Assembly (NCBI GenBank): GCA_018296165.2
Contig: JACKQL020000058.1
Location: 124,001-188,000, forward strand
Direction: 5' to 3'
Length of the DNA stretch: 64,000 nucleotides
DNA from: Termitomyces sp. T153
Taxonomy: Eukaryota; Basidiomycota; Agaricomycetes; Agaricales; Lyophyllaceae
Shown here: positions 47,427 through 58,327 of the stretch, in pieces
Numbering within the stretch: the first letter of the stretch is position 1
How the letters are laid out: each line of letters opens with the position of its first letter
The notes under the pieces: model-generated
Told to the model about the DNA's origin: nothing
What the model saw: the letters and a program-made list of their open reading frames with translations, nothing else
The model's database searches: none
Made by a program: the position numbers and the translations under genes

Positions 47427-47986
47427 TGTAAGGGAATGTTGGCTGTGGATGATCCAAGCCAAGCCCACCACTCATATCCTGACCATCCAGTCAACATGTG
47501 AGCAGCAAGCAAGCCAGCACAAGGTGCAGCAGGCAAGCAGAGGGCAACCAAAAAGAGGCAGAGGAGGAGGGCAAGGCAAGGCAAGGGGCCACACTGGCTG
47601 AGCTTACAATTATGCTAGTGAATAAACTTGGAAGCAATGCTATTGTCCAGACTGTGGATATCCTATACCCAGGTCCACCTATATACTACAAGGCTACTAG
47701 ATGACTAAGTACCTATGACTAAGTCAGAGGCTGCTGACTACAACCTAATGACAAAGTAGAGGCTGATGACTATGAACTATTGACTAATTGGGCCCAGTAG
47801 TAGAAGGATCAATGATCAACAATAATATACCATGTGCCAGGTACAATATACCTATTAGGCCTGGGAGCCAAGATGGTGAGGGAGTAAGAAGGGCCAGGCA
47901 GTCTGGAGGTCAGCTAGATAGAGGTGCCAATCTCCACAGACTAAGCTAGGCAAGAGTGGGATGGTCCAAGGACTGGTTCCCTTACA
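47427..47986. mobile_element. Solo LTR, 560 bp, with 5-bp target-site duplication
   Basis: Starts TGTAAGGGAA and ends TTCCCTTACA, a perfect 10-bp inverted terminal repeat of the TG...CA type. It is flanked by CTTAC on both sides (47,422-47,426 and 47,987-47,991), a 5-bp target-site duplication as made by Ty3/Gypsy and Copia integrases. No internal region follows, so it is a solo LTR left by LTR-LTR recombination. Part of it resembles 54,585-54,970. Confidence 0.88.
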
Positions 47987-47991
47987 CTTAC

Positions 47992-48554
47992 AGGGTGTCT
48001 ATTATGTCAAGAAAGACACAAAATATAGAGAACAAGAGTTGGTCTAGCCAAAATCCATGCAACAGCAACAACAGCTTCAAATATGACACCAAATGTGATT
48101 CAAGTACTTCAAGAGATTAACAAGAGAAGGTCAGTGCACTGCATGCAATCTACAACCTGAGCCATTGTAGAGTGGTACCAGAACCACATGTGCAAGCCTT
48201 CTCACACACCTGTGCTAGATGTAGGTGACTAATCTACTAGAATTGCATGTCACAAATCCTATGTTTGGGACTGATATGTTGTACTGTAAGAGGGGAAAAT
48301 AGAGAATGTGCAAGTTGGAAAAAATCAGACTTGGTTATAATTTAGGCTTCTGTGATTGTGATTATCTGAGAAGTATGACAGGATGAGTTGCACAAAAAAG
48401 AAAAACATGTATTGAACAAGAATAGAGGAAGATTTCAGTTCCCTTTGAGCATACATGATAGTCTACTGACTACTTCATTATTTGCTTCAAGGCTTTTAAG
48501 GCTTTTCATCCTTCTTTGATGTGTTCAGCTTGTCCCCATGGTCAATCACCAGAG
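47992..48554. other. Transposon block D, unassigned
   Basis: CG-poor, no recognisable content. Confidence 0.4.
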
Positions 48555-48990
48555 CAATGGATACTTGCACAACTTACACAATCCATCCCTCAGCATCTGT
48601 AGCATGATGGTCCCACTTGTTGCAGCACCATCTATCTGTTCATAATAAATACTTGTTGTACAACTTGCACAGTTCACCTCTTGACATCTGTAGTACAATA
48701 GTTGGCTTGTTGCAGCACATTCTGACTATCTATGATGGATACTACACAACTTGCACAGTACAGTCATACAAAGTACCACCATGCTCATGCTTGTTCCAAC
48801 ACTATTGTTGGTCCATGACCAATACTTACTCCACATGCACCATGCAAAGTCTAGCCTTATGCATTGACATTGGTAATGCTAAAATCATGCTTTTGGGGTG
48901 CTATCTGTCCATCCATGATGTATGCTATGTTACTTTTTGTATTACATTGCTCTGTTGGTCCACAACATACACTATGTTCCTTTTTGGATA
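48555..48990 (+). repeat. Degenerate tandem repeat, period about 85-92 bp
   Basis: Copies begin at TTGCACAACTT (48,564), TTGTACAACTTGC (48,656), CTACACAACTTGC (about 48,743) and CTCCACATGCAC (about 48,829), each followed by a CTTGTTGCAGCAC-like block. The 124-codon open frame across it is a by-product of the array. Confidence 0.65.
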
Positions 48991-50429
48991 ACATCACTAT
49001 GTTACTTTTGGTCATTGGTTAAATGAATTGCTAATATATGTATAATAAATAAAATTTCATGTTACATTAGAATCCCAATAAGTTGTTTTGCCCTACAGTA
49101 TGTCATCAAAAACATCCTCAAAAAGTTGGCAAATTTTAGTCATAACACTTTATTGTACTTGGGTAAGTTCATGCCTCCTTTCAGTTCATGTCTTTGGTCA
49201 GGTTAGACCTTCACAAATTTCTATGAGGCACAGTTGGTATCACCTCTCATTATCTGCACTCCAATAATTGCAATGGGAACCTGTTGTGATCCAGATCAAA
49301 TTCTTGAGGAACTATGACTTATCTAATGTTTGCCTTCCCCACCCTGTTTGTCAAGGTCAACAGAAATTCCTTTGTAAGAAATCAAAATAGACTGACCTGT
49401 ATACACCACTTAGACACTGCAGATTATGTTGCTTTGGGCCTTTGTCAGGTTATTGTTGACAAGAACATAATCACCAAACTCCCCAACCTTTCTGCTGCTT
49501 GACAACATACCCTTCTTGATCTGTTTAATATCTACAACATCTCAAGCTATCCTTAGTGGCACATCCATGCTGGTTCTGACAAAAGCACATTTTTGGCTGT
49601 CTGATACACTTGCTAGTGGCTAGTGCCAAACAATTGTCCAGCCAGAAAGTAGCAAAGTACATGAGGGTTTACAATTAATGTGGGAGGGGCTAGATATTTG
49701 CTAGTATAGACAGTTTTCAAAGTATTAAAAGCTATCCCTTCTCTAGCTAGGTAGGAGACAATATATCTGCAATAGTCTTCAGTCCCATGTGAAAGACTTT
49801 GATAACAGCACATGCGATGCAGGCTGCAACTGCCTTGATAGTACTGCAATGTTGTATGTCTAGTAACAAGTTCTCAAAAGAATGGCAACAATTGCTACAA
49901 TGGTATGACAAATCTGGGCATGGAATTTCTGATGAGGAAATAATGAATGTCATATAGATATTGCATCATGTTGTCATCCTTGTCTGTCCATATAAGACCT
50001 AGATTTTAGGAAAGCATGGAGTCATGGACCTCCTGGCTAATTTTCCCTTTTTCCACAGCATGAATCTATGCATCATGCATGTATAGATGAGAGATGAATA
50101 GACCTCATTTCTGCAAGACTTCAGTGTGCACATTGGTGACCAATACCACAGGATTCACTGGAGTCATTGTCATGGCAAATATCAATGGCATGAATGTGCC
50201 TTCAAAAGGCAAGTGCTGCAATATTGAAGGGGTTTTCTGTGGCTTTAGTGGCTGAATTGGAGCATTGTATGAAATTGTCCTTGATAGCTAAAATATGGGG
50301 CATGTTTAATCATGATGCAGGTTGAATCAGTGGGTGTGCCTTTTTAGAAGAGGATAAGGCATCACATGTTGTTGCTGCATTAAGATGGAGTGAGGCATGC
50401 TGTATGGTGGCCAAAGCTGGGACATGTGG
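48991..50429. other. Transposon block D, unassigned
   Basis: CG-poor. Plus frame near 49,310-49,500 (LDTADYVALGLCQVIVDKN) is open but unrecognised. No RNA or repeat structure seen. Confidence 0.35.
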
Positions 50430-50549
50430 AATAGAGGCTGAGGAGCCTGCCATGTCAATGATGATTAGTGGGAAGAGTATGCCTTCTGCAATGGAGGCTG
50501 AGAGGCCTGCTACATTAATGGAGGTTAGAGAGAGTAATTGGTCATGTGC
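50430..50549 (+). repeat. Two tandem 60-bp units
   Basis: AATAGAGGCTGAGGAGCCTG at 50,430 and AATGGAGGCTGAGAGGCCTG at 50,490 begin two units of exactly 60 bp; a third, weaker copy starts at 50,550 (AATGGAAATGG). Confidence 0.7.
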
Positions 50550-53500
50550 AATGGAAATGGCCAATTTGGTGGAGGTTGAGGGGGATTATATATCATTGTC
50601 AACAGAGGCTGATCTTACTATGTTAAAACTGAGTGCTGCAGGATGTGATGGTGGTGGTTAGTCAAGAGAGGGGGCCAATTTGCTGCAGCTTGGGCCAACT
50701 TTTTGGACTCAGCCTTTGCCTCAGCTTTATGCTGTTGCTTTCTGGCTTGTTTCTCTTATTCAACTCACTTCTGCTCTTTTTTTTGCTATCAGTTGAAGGA
50801 CCATAGTTCAATTTTTTACTTATGCTGGATACTGTCAGGTTCTGCTGACCATGGGGGCTCAGCTTAACTGGGCAAATCCTTACTAAATGGACACAATGTT
50901 CTGTGCTTATAACCTAGCACTCTGGGGATGGTTTGGACTTTAAATACTTTCAAGGGAATGCTAGGGGGAGTGGTCCAAGCAAGTCCCAAGTGATCTGGGG
51001 AAGTCTAAGATCAAGTATACTAAACATTGGGCTTGGGTGGGCATCAGGTACAAGTCCATAAGCAAATGTCTGGGCTGTAGAGTAAGCAGAGGCTTTGTGA
51101 GTGATGGAAGTGGAGCTGGAGTTTGATGGAGGATCAATCAAGGGTGATGGGTTCCAGGGCTGAGTGTAGAGCAAGGTCCAGAGTTGTTATAAGAATGTTT
51201 GAAGGGTTGTAGGGTGTGCACAGAGTTTGTAATGACATCAGAGTCAAAAGGGACTTAGGAATGATGAGGAAATAGAGACAGATGAGACAAGATGAGACAG
51301 AACTGAGAAAGGGATAGATTTAAGTCTAAAAATAGAAACAGAGGCAAGACCAGAAAAGGTAATGGTGAGAAACATAAGACACAAGTAACCAAGTAAAGCA
51401 ATATCAAGACTAGAGTATGGAGTGCTACTCTATAGCTTATATACTGACTATGAAGAGCTCCAGGGAGTAGTGGGTCTGGCAGTGGGGCTCATCAGGGCTG
51501 TGCAGAGCCAACAGGTGTTGGTTGTGATCAGAGAGCAGCCATGGTGATATACTTATGAGATCAGTTGGGAATGTGGGCTGTTCTGGAGTTGCATGATACT
51601 GCAGAGCTGGTTGGGTAAATCAGAGTGATATACTGGTGATGTATGCTGGCATTAGGAACAGTGGGGGAGGGTCTCAGTGGCTCAGGAGGGGCAGGGGGAG
51701 TGTTGAAGGCCATGGAAAGGGTGTTGGAGTTAATTAGGGGGCTGTCAGGGTTTGCTGAAGAAGCATTGGAGTTATCCAGAGTGGGCATTGTGGGTGAACA
51801 AAGGTTGAGGGGGTTTGAGGGGGTATTGGGGGGACTCTGGGGAAGCAAGGTGGCTGGGAACAAGGCCTGGGGTTCTGGAAGTGGGTTGTGACAGGTACAA
51901 TGGCTGTTGTGGACAAAGCTGCTGTTACCCTGGCAGTTTCTGTTACTGTTACCCTGATAGCAGGTGCATGCCCTAATATGTCATGCTCCTCTATGCCTGG
52001 CTCAAGACAAGATCTGATGGGTCTCTCCCTCACCTCAATTCCATGGCAGTTGCTTATAAAGTGCCATTTGTGGAGAGTAACAAGAAAATAGTGGTTTTTC
52101 AGTCTATACAATGGTCATTCCTTGCTTCATTAGTTACTAGAGATTATCATTTGTTGGTACCTACCTATTGAATTGACATCATTCTGGCCAAGTTGTGACT
52201 CTAGATGGCTAGGTTGGAGATTGTTGTGGAGCACTAGGCTATATTTTAGGTCTGGGCTGGCAGAAGTGGAAAGAATATACTGGGATAATGTAGTGGCAGG
52301 AGTGTCAACTACAGCAGCAAGTTGGAAGGTTCTTGTGGAATCTTTATGAGGCAGCTGTGTAGGCATGAGGGCTCTAGGCATTAATAAAGTGATAGAGCTG
52401 CAAGGCAGCAGCAAAAATGTTTTGTGACTGCTAGATGTGACTGAGCCGTTTGCCAAGAACATCTTGTCTGTAACTATATTATATCAAAAATCCACCTGTC
52501 CCTGCATGTCTTCCTCTGGTGGGAGATGTCAACTCTCCTCATCTATAGCCCACTTGGCTTCAGCATGACTTGGTTGGTAACTCCAGCTTGGATTGTTGTC
52601 ATGCATCCACTTTGGCTGAAAGCTCCAGCAAATAAACAAAAGTACATTTCTAACAAGGAAGGTTGGCAGAATTTCCTTCTACATCAAGTAATTTGACATT
52701 ATGTATATTCTGGGATGAAAGCCAACCTCAAAGTTACATATAAAAGAACAATAGAGCTTGCTCCACTAGATGGGATCCATGTGAAGTGACTCCTGCACAT
52801 ATACAATCCAGTTGGGGGGCATACTCAGCCACTAAGGATTGAAGTATATGTGGTATGCAATAGCATATGACACATATGCAGTCAGGCTGAGGAAGCAGTC
52901 TTGCATTGCATAGAGTAGACCTGTAGCCTGGGAGTATGTGGTGCAAAGTCTATTATAGGCCATGTTATATAGAAGATCAATGACTGGACCTTTCATGTAC
53001 AAAGGGAGCATGAGATTATAGTCTATGAACTCTTTTTCAAGTTTATAAAGATTGTTTTTGAGCATATTTCATTGAATGTAGACATTAGAATGAATACAGT
53101 ATAGGCACAAGCAATTTGCCTCTATAATAGGTAATTTACCAGGTATAAGCTTCAGGCATTCAAAAATTCCAGTATATTCAAGTAATAAGGATAAAAATGC
53201 AAGGTATATCTTGTTTACAATGAGTCATTGCATTGTACTGGGGCCATGCAAGTATTGAAACAGGTAGACAAGCTCCTCCTGTTGGAAGGCAGGAATTTGC
53301 ATGAGAAGCTAAGTTCATGGTTGTGTTGGTTCCAGAATACAAACAGTAAGGTGGTGTGGGTGCTTCAAATGAGGTATTTGTTGTCACATGTTATCAGAGC
53401 TTTCTATATTTCATGAATTCATTCATGAATTCAACAGTTAGTCATGGATTCTAGGGAGTGATGAGTAAGAACTTGTAAACACTAAGACTAATTGACTCAC

Positions 53501-54167
53501 AAATGTGAACATAGCTAAGCCCCAAAGCACAAGACACCACCACCAAAGTACCTAAATCTACTTGATGAAATCTTGAATGTTAGCTGTTCTAGAGTTTTGT
53601 ATCAACTAAGAATATTGAAGAGAGTATGTAAGAGAGGCAGCAACAATGACAACAAGGAGGAATAAGAGAAAAAGGGACTTAGCTGTTTTGTGACAAAGCC
53701 ACCACCACATAATTCAAGATGACATATAATCATTGCCCAAAAATCATGCATTACATAGATAATTAACAATAGAAGCATAAAGTGCCAATCAAGCAACAAG
53801 CAGATCAAGGACATGCTTTGTAGAGCAAAGTGACCTGACCCAGTGCCAGGAGCAGCTTAGGCCATTCTCCACCTGATCAACTAACATCACACATGATCAT
53901 TGCCTAAAAATCATGCATGATATATATGATTAACAATGTAATCATATACAATGCATAAATATTAATCCTTACAAGTACAGCCTTTCTTTGAACTCTATTC
54001 TTACTTTGTCAACAATTCAGCTCCCTTATCATATGGTCTTTGGTGGGTAATAAAAGCCAGTCAGGCATTTTGAGGCAGTAGATACAAGCCAAGTGATAAA
54101 TGCCTATATGTTGGCATATAAGACCTGCATTTGAACAGATTGTGCTGTGGTTGTCTTCCTTTAGAAC
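50550..54167. other. Transposon block D, right part, unassigned relics
   Basis: 3.6 kb of CG-poor sequence. Frames of 60-125 codons exist (for example minus 51,734-52,111, Pro/Thr-rich) but show no domain motif. Short palindrome TTCATGAATTCATTCATGAA near 53,409. Confidence 0.4.
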
Positions 54168-54567
54168 TGTTATAAAACAGGGTCAGTGGTCTAGGACAAC
54201 TGTTTTAGAGCACAAGAAAGAGAAAGCTGCAACAACAACAGAGTGATAGAGCACAAGAGAAAGAGAACTGCAACAACAACATAGTGACTATGACAACAGA
54301 ATGAAAAAAGGGGACAGTTACTTTTTCACAAGGTTTCCACCATGTAATGCACATCACCTGGTCACCTCCCACAATGTGATTGGTTACATCACAAGACTAT
54401 TCACCACATGTGTGTTAATACATCAATGGAAGCAAATATTCAATGATGACACAATGTGAAAGCATGGTCGTTCCACTTAGGGTCTGTTATAAAACAGAGT
54501 TAGTAGTCTCAAACAACCATCCTAGAACACAAGAAAGAGAAAGCTACAAAAATGACAGAGTGATAAG
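54168..54567 (+). repeat. Direct repeat pair of about 83 bp, 316 bp apart
   Basis: CTGTTATAAAACAGGGTCAG (54,169) and CTGTTATAAAACAGAGTTAG (54,484) each lead into a shared block with CACAAGAAAGAGAAAGCT and CAGAGTGATA. Differences are largely transitions. May be the ends or internal repeats of an LTR related to the one at 47.4 kb. Confidence 0.65.
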
Positions 54568-54970
54568 CATGGATGGTGGCCAAGAGTTGGTTAAGAGGCA
54601 AGCAAGGCAAGCTAAGCATAAGGGGCAACACTAGAAACACTTACAGTTGGACTAATGAATAGGCCAGGAAGTCACTGCTATTATTATGCCTAAGGATATT
54701 CTATCCTGCAGGCCACCTGTATACTACATCAGACAAGTTGTGTTACTAATGCTATATAACCAAGTGGGCACCAGTATGTAATAGTGTATGATGTAACAAT
54801 AATATCATAGAAAGTAAAGCCCAATCATTACTCATCAGGAGCAACTCATGCCAAGTAGAGAGGAGCCAGAGGGCCAAGTGGTCATTCAGATTAGCTAAGG
54901 TGAAGGCCAATTATTGGACTAAACCCAGAGTAGAGTGAGAATCAGTTCAAAGACCTTGTTTTCTGACACA
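54568..54970 (+). mobile_element. Fragment related to the solo LTR at 47.4-48.0 kb
   Basis: From about 54,585 (GGCAAGCAAGGCAAGCTAAG) to about 54,730 (CCACCTGTATACTACAT) the sequence follows 47,555-47,700 (GGCAAGGCAAGGCAAGGGGC to CCACCTATATACTACAA) in the same order, and the 3-prime parts remain loosely alignable to about 54,970. Diverged and without clear ends. Confidence 0.55.
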
Positions 54971-55460
54971 CACATGCAGAGAAGTGTGGGAGTCTGTCAC
55001 TCTTATAGCTGTAGATAGCTGTCACTATACTATACAATATGGGTGCCAAGTACTTCATGAATGAAATAAGATTTTTAAAAAAAATCTGAACAGCTTCATT
55101 CAGATAATTTTATTTAGCCAGGTCCTTTATACATGTTCATGCTATTGCCTAATCATGCAATGAACTGGTGACAAAATTAGTGCCCCACTCATGGTAGCAC
55201 AGGAATATTGGTGGACACACCATTGTTAGCTTGAACATTGACTTGACATAAATTCTGAATTCACACTGAATGAAGTGGATTCATAGTGAAAGTAGGTAAC
55301 TATCTCATCTAGTCAGTAGGCTTGCAATGCATGCACCATTTGTTGTTATGTGATTATGATCAATATCAAAATTTTAACTTATAAAATATTGAATTTCTAC
55401 ACATGATTTCATATATGAACTCATATGAGAAATATCAGAACTAAATTTGTTCCGTTAAAC
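54971..55460. other. Right end of transposon block D
   Basis: CG-poor to about 55,445; CG returns within the tRNA-Ala gene that starts at 55,461. Confidence 0.5.
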
Positions 55461-55551
55461 TGGACACATCCGGAATCGAACCGGAGACCACTCGCAGATC
55501 TAAAGAACTGAGATGCAAAGCGAGCGTGATAACCAGCTACACCATGTGCCC
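55461..55551 (-). tRNA. tRNA-Ala(UGC) with a 17-nt intron
   Basis: Minus strand. Acceptor GGGCACA pairs with TGTGTCC and shows the G3-U70 wobble that defines alanine tRNAs; discriminator A. D arm GTGTAGCTGGTTATCAC, anticodon stem CTCGC/GCGAG with loop TTTGCAT (anticodon TGC), T arm TCCGG-TTCGATT-CCGGA with perfect pairing. A 17-nt intron lies at the canonical position after base 37. Mature length 74 nt without CCA. All parts fit a functional gene. Confidence 0.93.
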
Positions 55552-55929
55552 TTGTAAAATTGTCCTGCTTGTCATTACACGGCGCGACACACCTTTGGAA
55601 GGACAAAACCTTTGGGTCCATGAAATTGTTCTGACGTCCAAAACTGCAGGACGGGGCGGGAAATGTCCTTTTTTGGGAATTTGGAGGAGACTGGAGTGGT
55701 TGCGGGTAAAAGAGATGTGGTCCGTGCGCGTGAGAAAGGCAGCTGGATTCGGGTGCTGGCGTGGTTGGCGCTCTTGTGCTCTCATTTTGATTTCGATTTC
55801 TCTTTGAGGCTCGTTGGTTTTAAAGTTGCAATAGTATATCGCACAGAGACTGTTCATTTCTTCTCTTCGTGCGTGTCTTTTTTTCTTCAACCAATACACT
55901 CGTTTGTGTCCTTTTTCCGGGCACCACCA
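55552..55929. other. Region upstream of the RRM gene
   Basis: Normal CG content, no gene seen; probably promoter sequence of the RRM protein gene. Confidence 0.45.
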
Positions 55930-56005
55930 ACCCACGCTCCCTACTTTTGGCCCTCTCTAACCTCCTTTCCTTCCTTTTCCTTTGCGTTGCCTTTCTTTAC
56001 CTACA
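55930..56005 (+). promoter_or_regulatory. Pyrimidine-rich leader of the RRM gene
   Basis: Dense CT tract (CTAACCTCCTTTCCTTCCTT and similar) running to the start context CTACAATGG. CT-rich stretches next to transcription starts are common in well-expressed fungal genes. Confidence 0.5.
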
Positions 56006-58327
56006 ATGGACGACTCGCAGACTGCTTTTGCGCCCCAGTACCCGCCCTATCCATTTGACATCGACATGATGAAGGTGAGTCGTCTACGCGTCACACTGCA
56101 CGCCCTCTCACCCGCGTTTCAGCGGTCTATCGATCCCGTAGGCGGTCCTGACGCTAAAAAGGCCCGTTGGTCTCCCACTTCCTCCTATGTTGCCCAACCA
56201 ACTACCCTCAATGGAGCCAGCAATTCTCCCCGCGATGTCTTTGCCAACTATGGCTACGGGCCTCAGGCCAGCATCTCTCAGTCTTCGTTCAACAGCTCCC
56301 CTTCGGCTGCCTTTGCCAACAGTCCGCTTTACTCGTCGCCGAACTTGTCTATTAACACCCAGACCAACGGCAATGGTTTGCATGTCCCCGGCCAGTTGAG
56401 CCCCAACACTGCTGCAGCGGCTTTTGCTGCTCAGCAGCAGAATCTGCAACAGCAACAGCAGCAGCAGCCCCAGCAGGCCAGCACCAACGGCGCCAGCTAT
56501 GGACAATTTCCTGGTTACAACATGCTCGGCATGGGAATGCCTGGCATGAACATGCTCAATGGCTTCCCTTACACCGCACAGATGGGCCAATTTGGACAGG
56601 CATGCCGTTCTTGGCTTTCATTTTCCCCTGACACTGACGTAAATTCCTTACAGCAACGTCTTCCTTCTCTAAATCTCAACATTCCTGCTGCCCAAGCGGC
56701 AGCCGCGTACTCGCCTGCCGCACTTTCAGCCGCACTCTCTGCCTCATCGAACATAACAGGTCGCACGGTCTATGTCGGCAATCTCCCTGCGACTGCGTCC
56801 GTTGACGAGCTCCTCAACCTCGTCCACTTTGGCCCGCTCGAGTCAGTCCGCGTCCTCCCCGAAAAATCCTGTGTCTTCCTGTCCTTCCTCGACGGTGCAA
56901 CCGCCGCGGCATTCCACGCCGATGCTACTATCAAAAAGCTGTCCTTGCACGGCCAGGAGCTCCGTATTGGGTGGGGTAAACCCTCGCCTGTGCCTGCTCA
57001 GGTGGCGCTTGCTATCAGCCAGAGCAACGCAAGTCGAAACGTATATCTTGGAGGCCTCGATGAGAGTGTAACGGAGGAGCAGCTCCGTGATGATCTTAGT
57101 CGCTTTGGTCTCATTGACCAAGTCAAGATTGTCCGTGACAAGAATATTGGCTTCGTTCACTTCCTCAGTATCTCCATTGCAACCAAGGTTGGTCTGCGCA
57201 TTTTTACGTCTTACGTGTGCTAAATTGTTCGTGCGTAGGTGGTCAACACTCTCCCTACGGAGCCCAACTGGGCCAACAAGCGCGTCAATTACGGCAAAGA
57301 CCGCTGCGCCTACATCCCCAAATCACAACAGGCCGCTGCTCAGCAAGCCCAGGCTGTTGCTGCCCAGTCCCTCGTCTCGCCCCAATCGGCAGTCGCCGGT
57401 TTCTCTCCGTTCTCGACATACGCGCCATTCGGTACAGATGTCCTGGGCGGCGGAGCTCCAGGTGGAGTCGCAACCATGAACAGGACCGTCTATCTTGGGA
57501 ATATCCATCCTGAGACTACGACCGAGGATTTGTGTAATTCAATTCGGGGTGGTGTGTTGCAGAGTATTAGGTATATGGCCGATAAACACATCGCTGTACG
57601 TAATCGTCGTTCTCATCTGTCGTCCCCCTAACATTATCATGTTTGGTCCAGTTCGTGACGTTCGTCGATCCAGGAGCGGCATTCACCTTCTATAACGTCG
57701 CGTCGTATCAAGGTTTGTCGTTGAACAACCGCCGCCTCAAGATGGGTTGGGGTAAAAACTCGGGACCTCTGCCGCCTCCTCTGGCGCTTGCAGTGCACTC
57801 TGGTGCTACCCGCAATGTCTACATTGGAAATATTGAGGACTTTGAGACGTTTACTGAGGAAAGGCTCAAACGCGACTTTGGAGAGTTTGGCGATATCGAG
57901 CTTGTCAATTTTCTCAAGGAAAAGTATGTCATTTGACTTATCACTATAGGTTATTTCTCTGATGGTCATCTCTAGGAACTGCGCGTTCGTGAACTTTACC
58001 AATATTTCGAACGCTATCAAGGCGATCGAGGGTATCAAAGCTAAACCCGAATACGCCAACCTCCGCATCGCACACGGCAAAGACCGCTGTGCCAATCCGC
58101 CCCGTTCGGGTCCTCAAGGCGGCGCACGGCGCACAGCAAGCGGGAACGGACCTAACTCTGCCGAGCCCATAAGCGCGATTGGAGAAGGTGAGGACGGTGA
58201 GATGCTTGGTGGTGAGGATGCATTTATTAATGCCGATGGCGAGGTCGAGGAACACCATGAGGGCTCTGCTGCGAAGAAGGAACAGGAGATGGTGGTCGAT
58301 GCTTCGGAGCAGACGGTGGTTGCATGA
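56006..58327 (+). CDS. Four-RRM RNA-binding protein of the Nrd1/Mrn1 type
   Basis: About 685 residues in five or six exons. The N terminus ([20 protein letters not shown]) is followed by a Ser/Asn/Gln-rich region with [18 protein letters not shown]. Four RRMs follow: RRM1 [13 protein letters not shown] with CVFLSF; RRM2 [17 protein letters not shown] with IGFVHF; RRM3 [17 protein letters not shown] with [11 protein letters not shown]4 [19 protein letters not shown] with NCAFVNF. Each pair is followed by GWGK or GKDRCA linkers, the signature of fission yeast Nrd1 (represses differentiation genes, binds mRNA and stress granules) and budding yeast Mrn1. A 54-nt block at 56,600-56,653 looks like a GC-AG intron but is also open in frame. 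The C terminus is acidic. Start ATG 56006; stop TGA at 58,325-58,327. Confidence 0.93.

Noticed and set aside
48617..48991. A 124-codon plus-strand frame
   Set aside because: Explained by the tandem repeat of about 90 bp; its residues simply repeat with the array.
56108..56590. A 160-codon minus-strand frame in the RRM gene
   Set aside because: It lies opposite the Gln/Ala-rich coding part of the RRM protein and is open only because of that composition; no domain motif.
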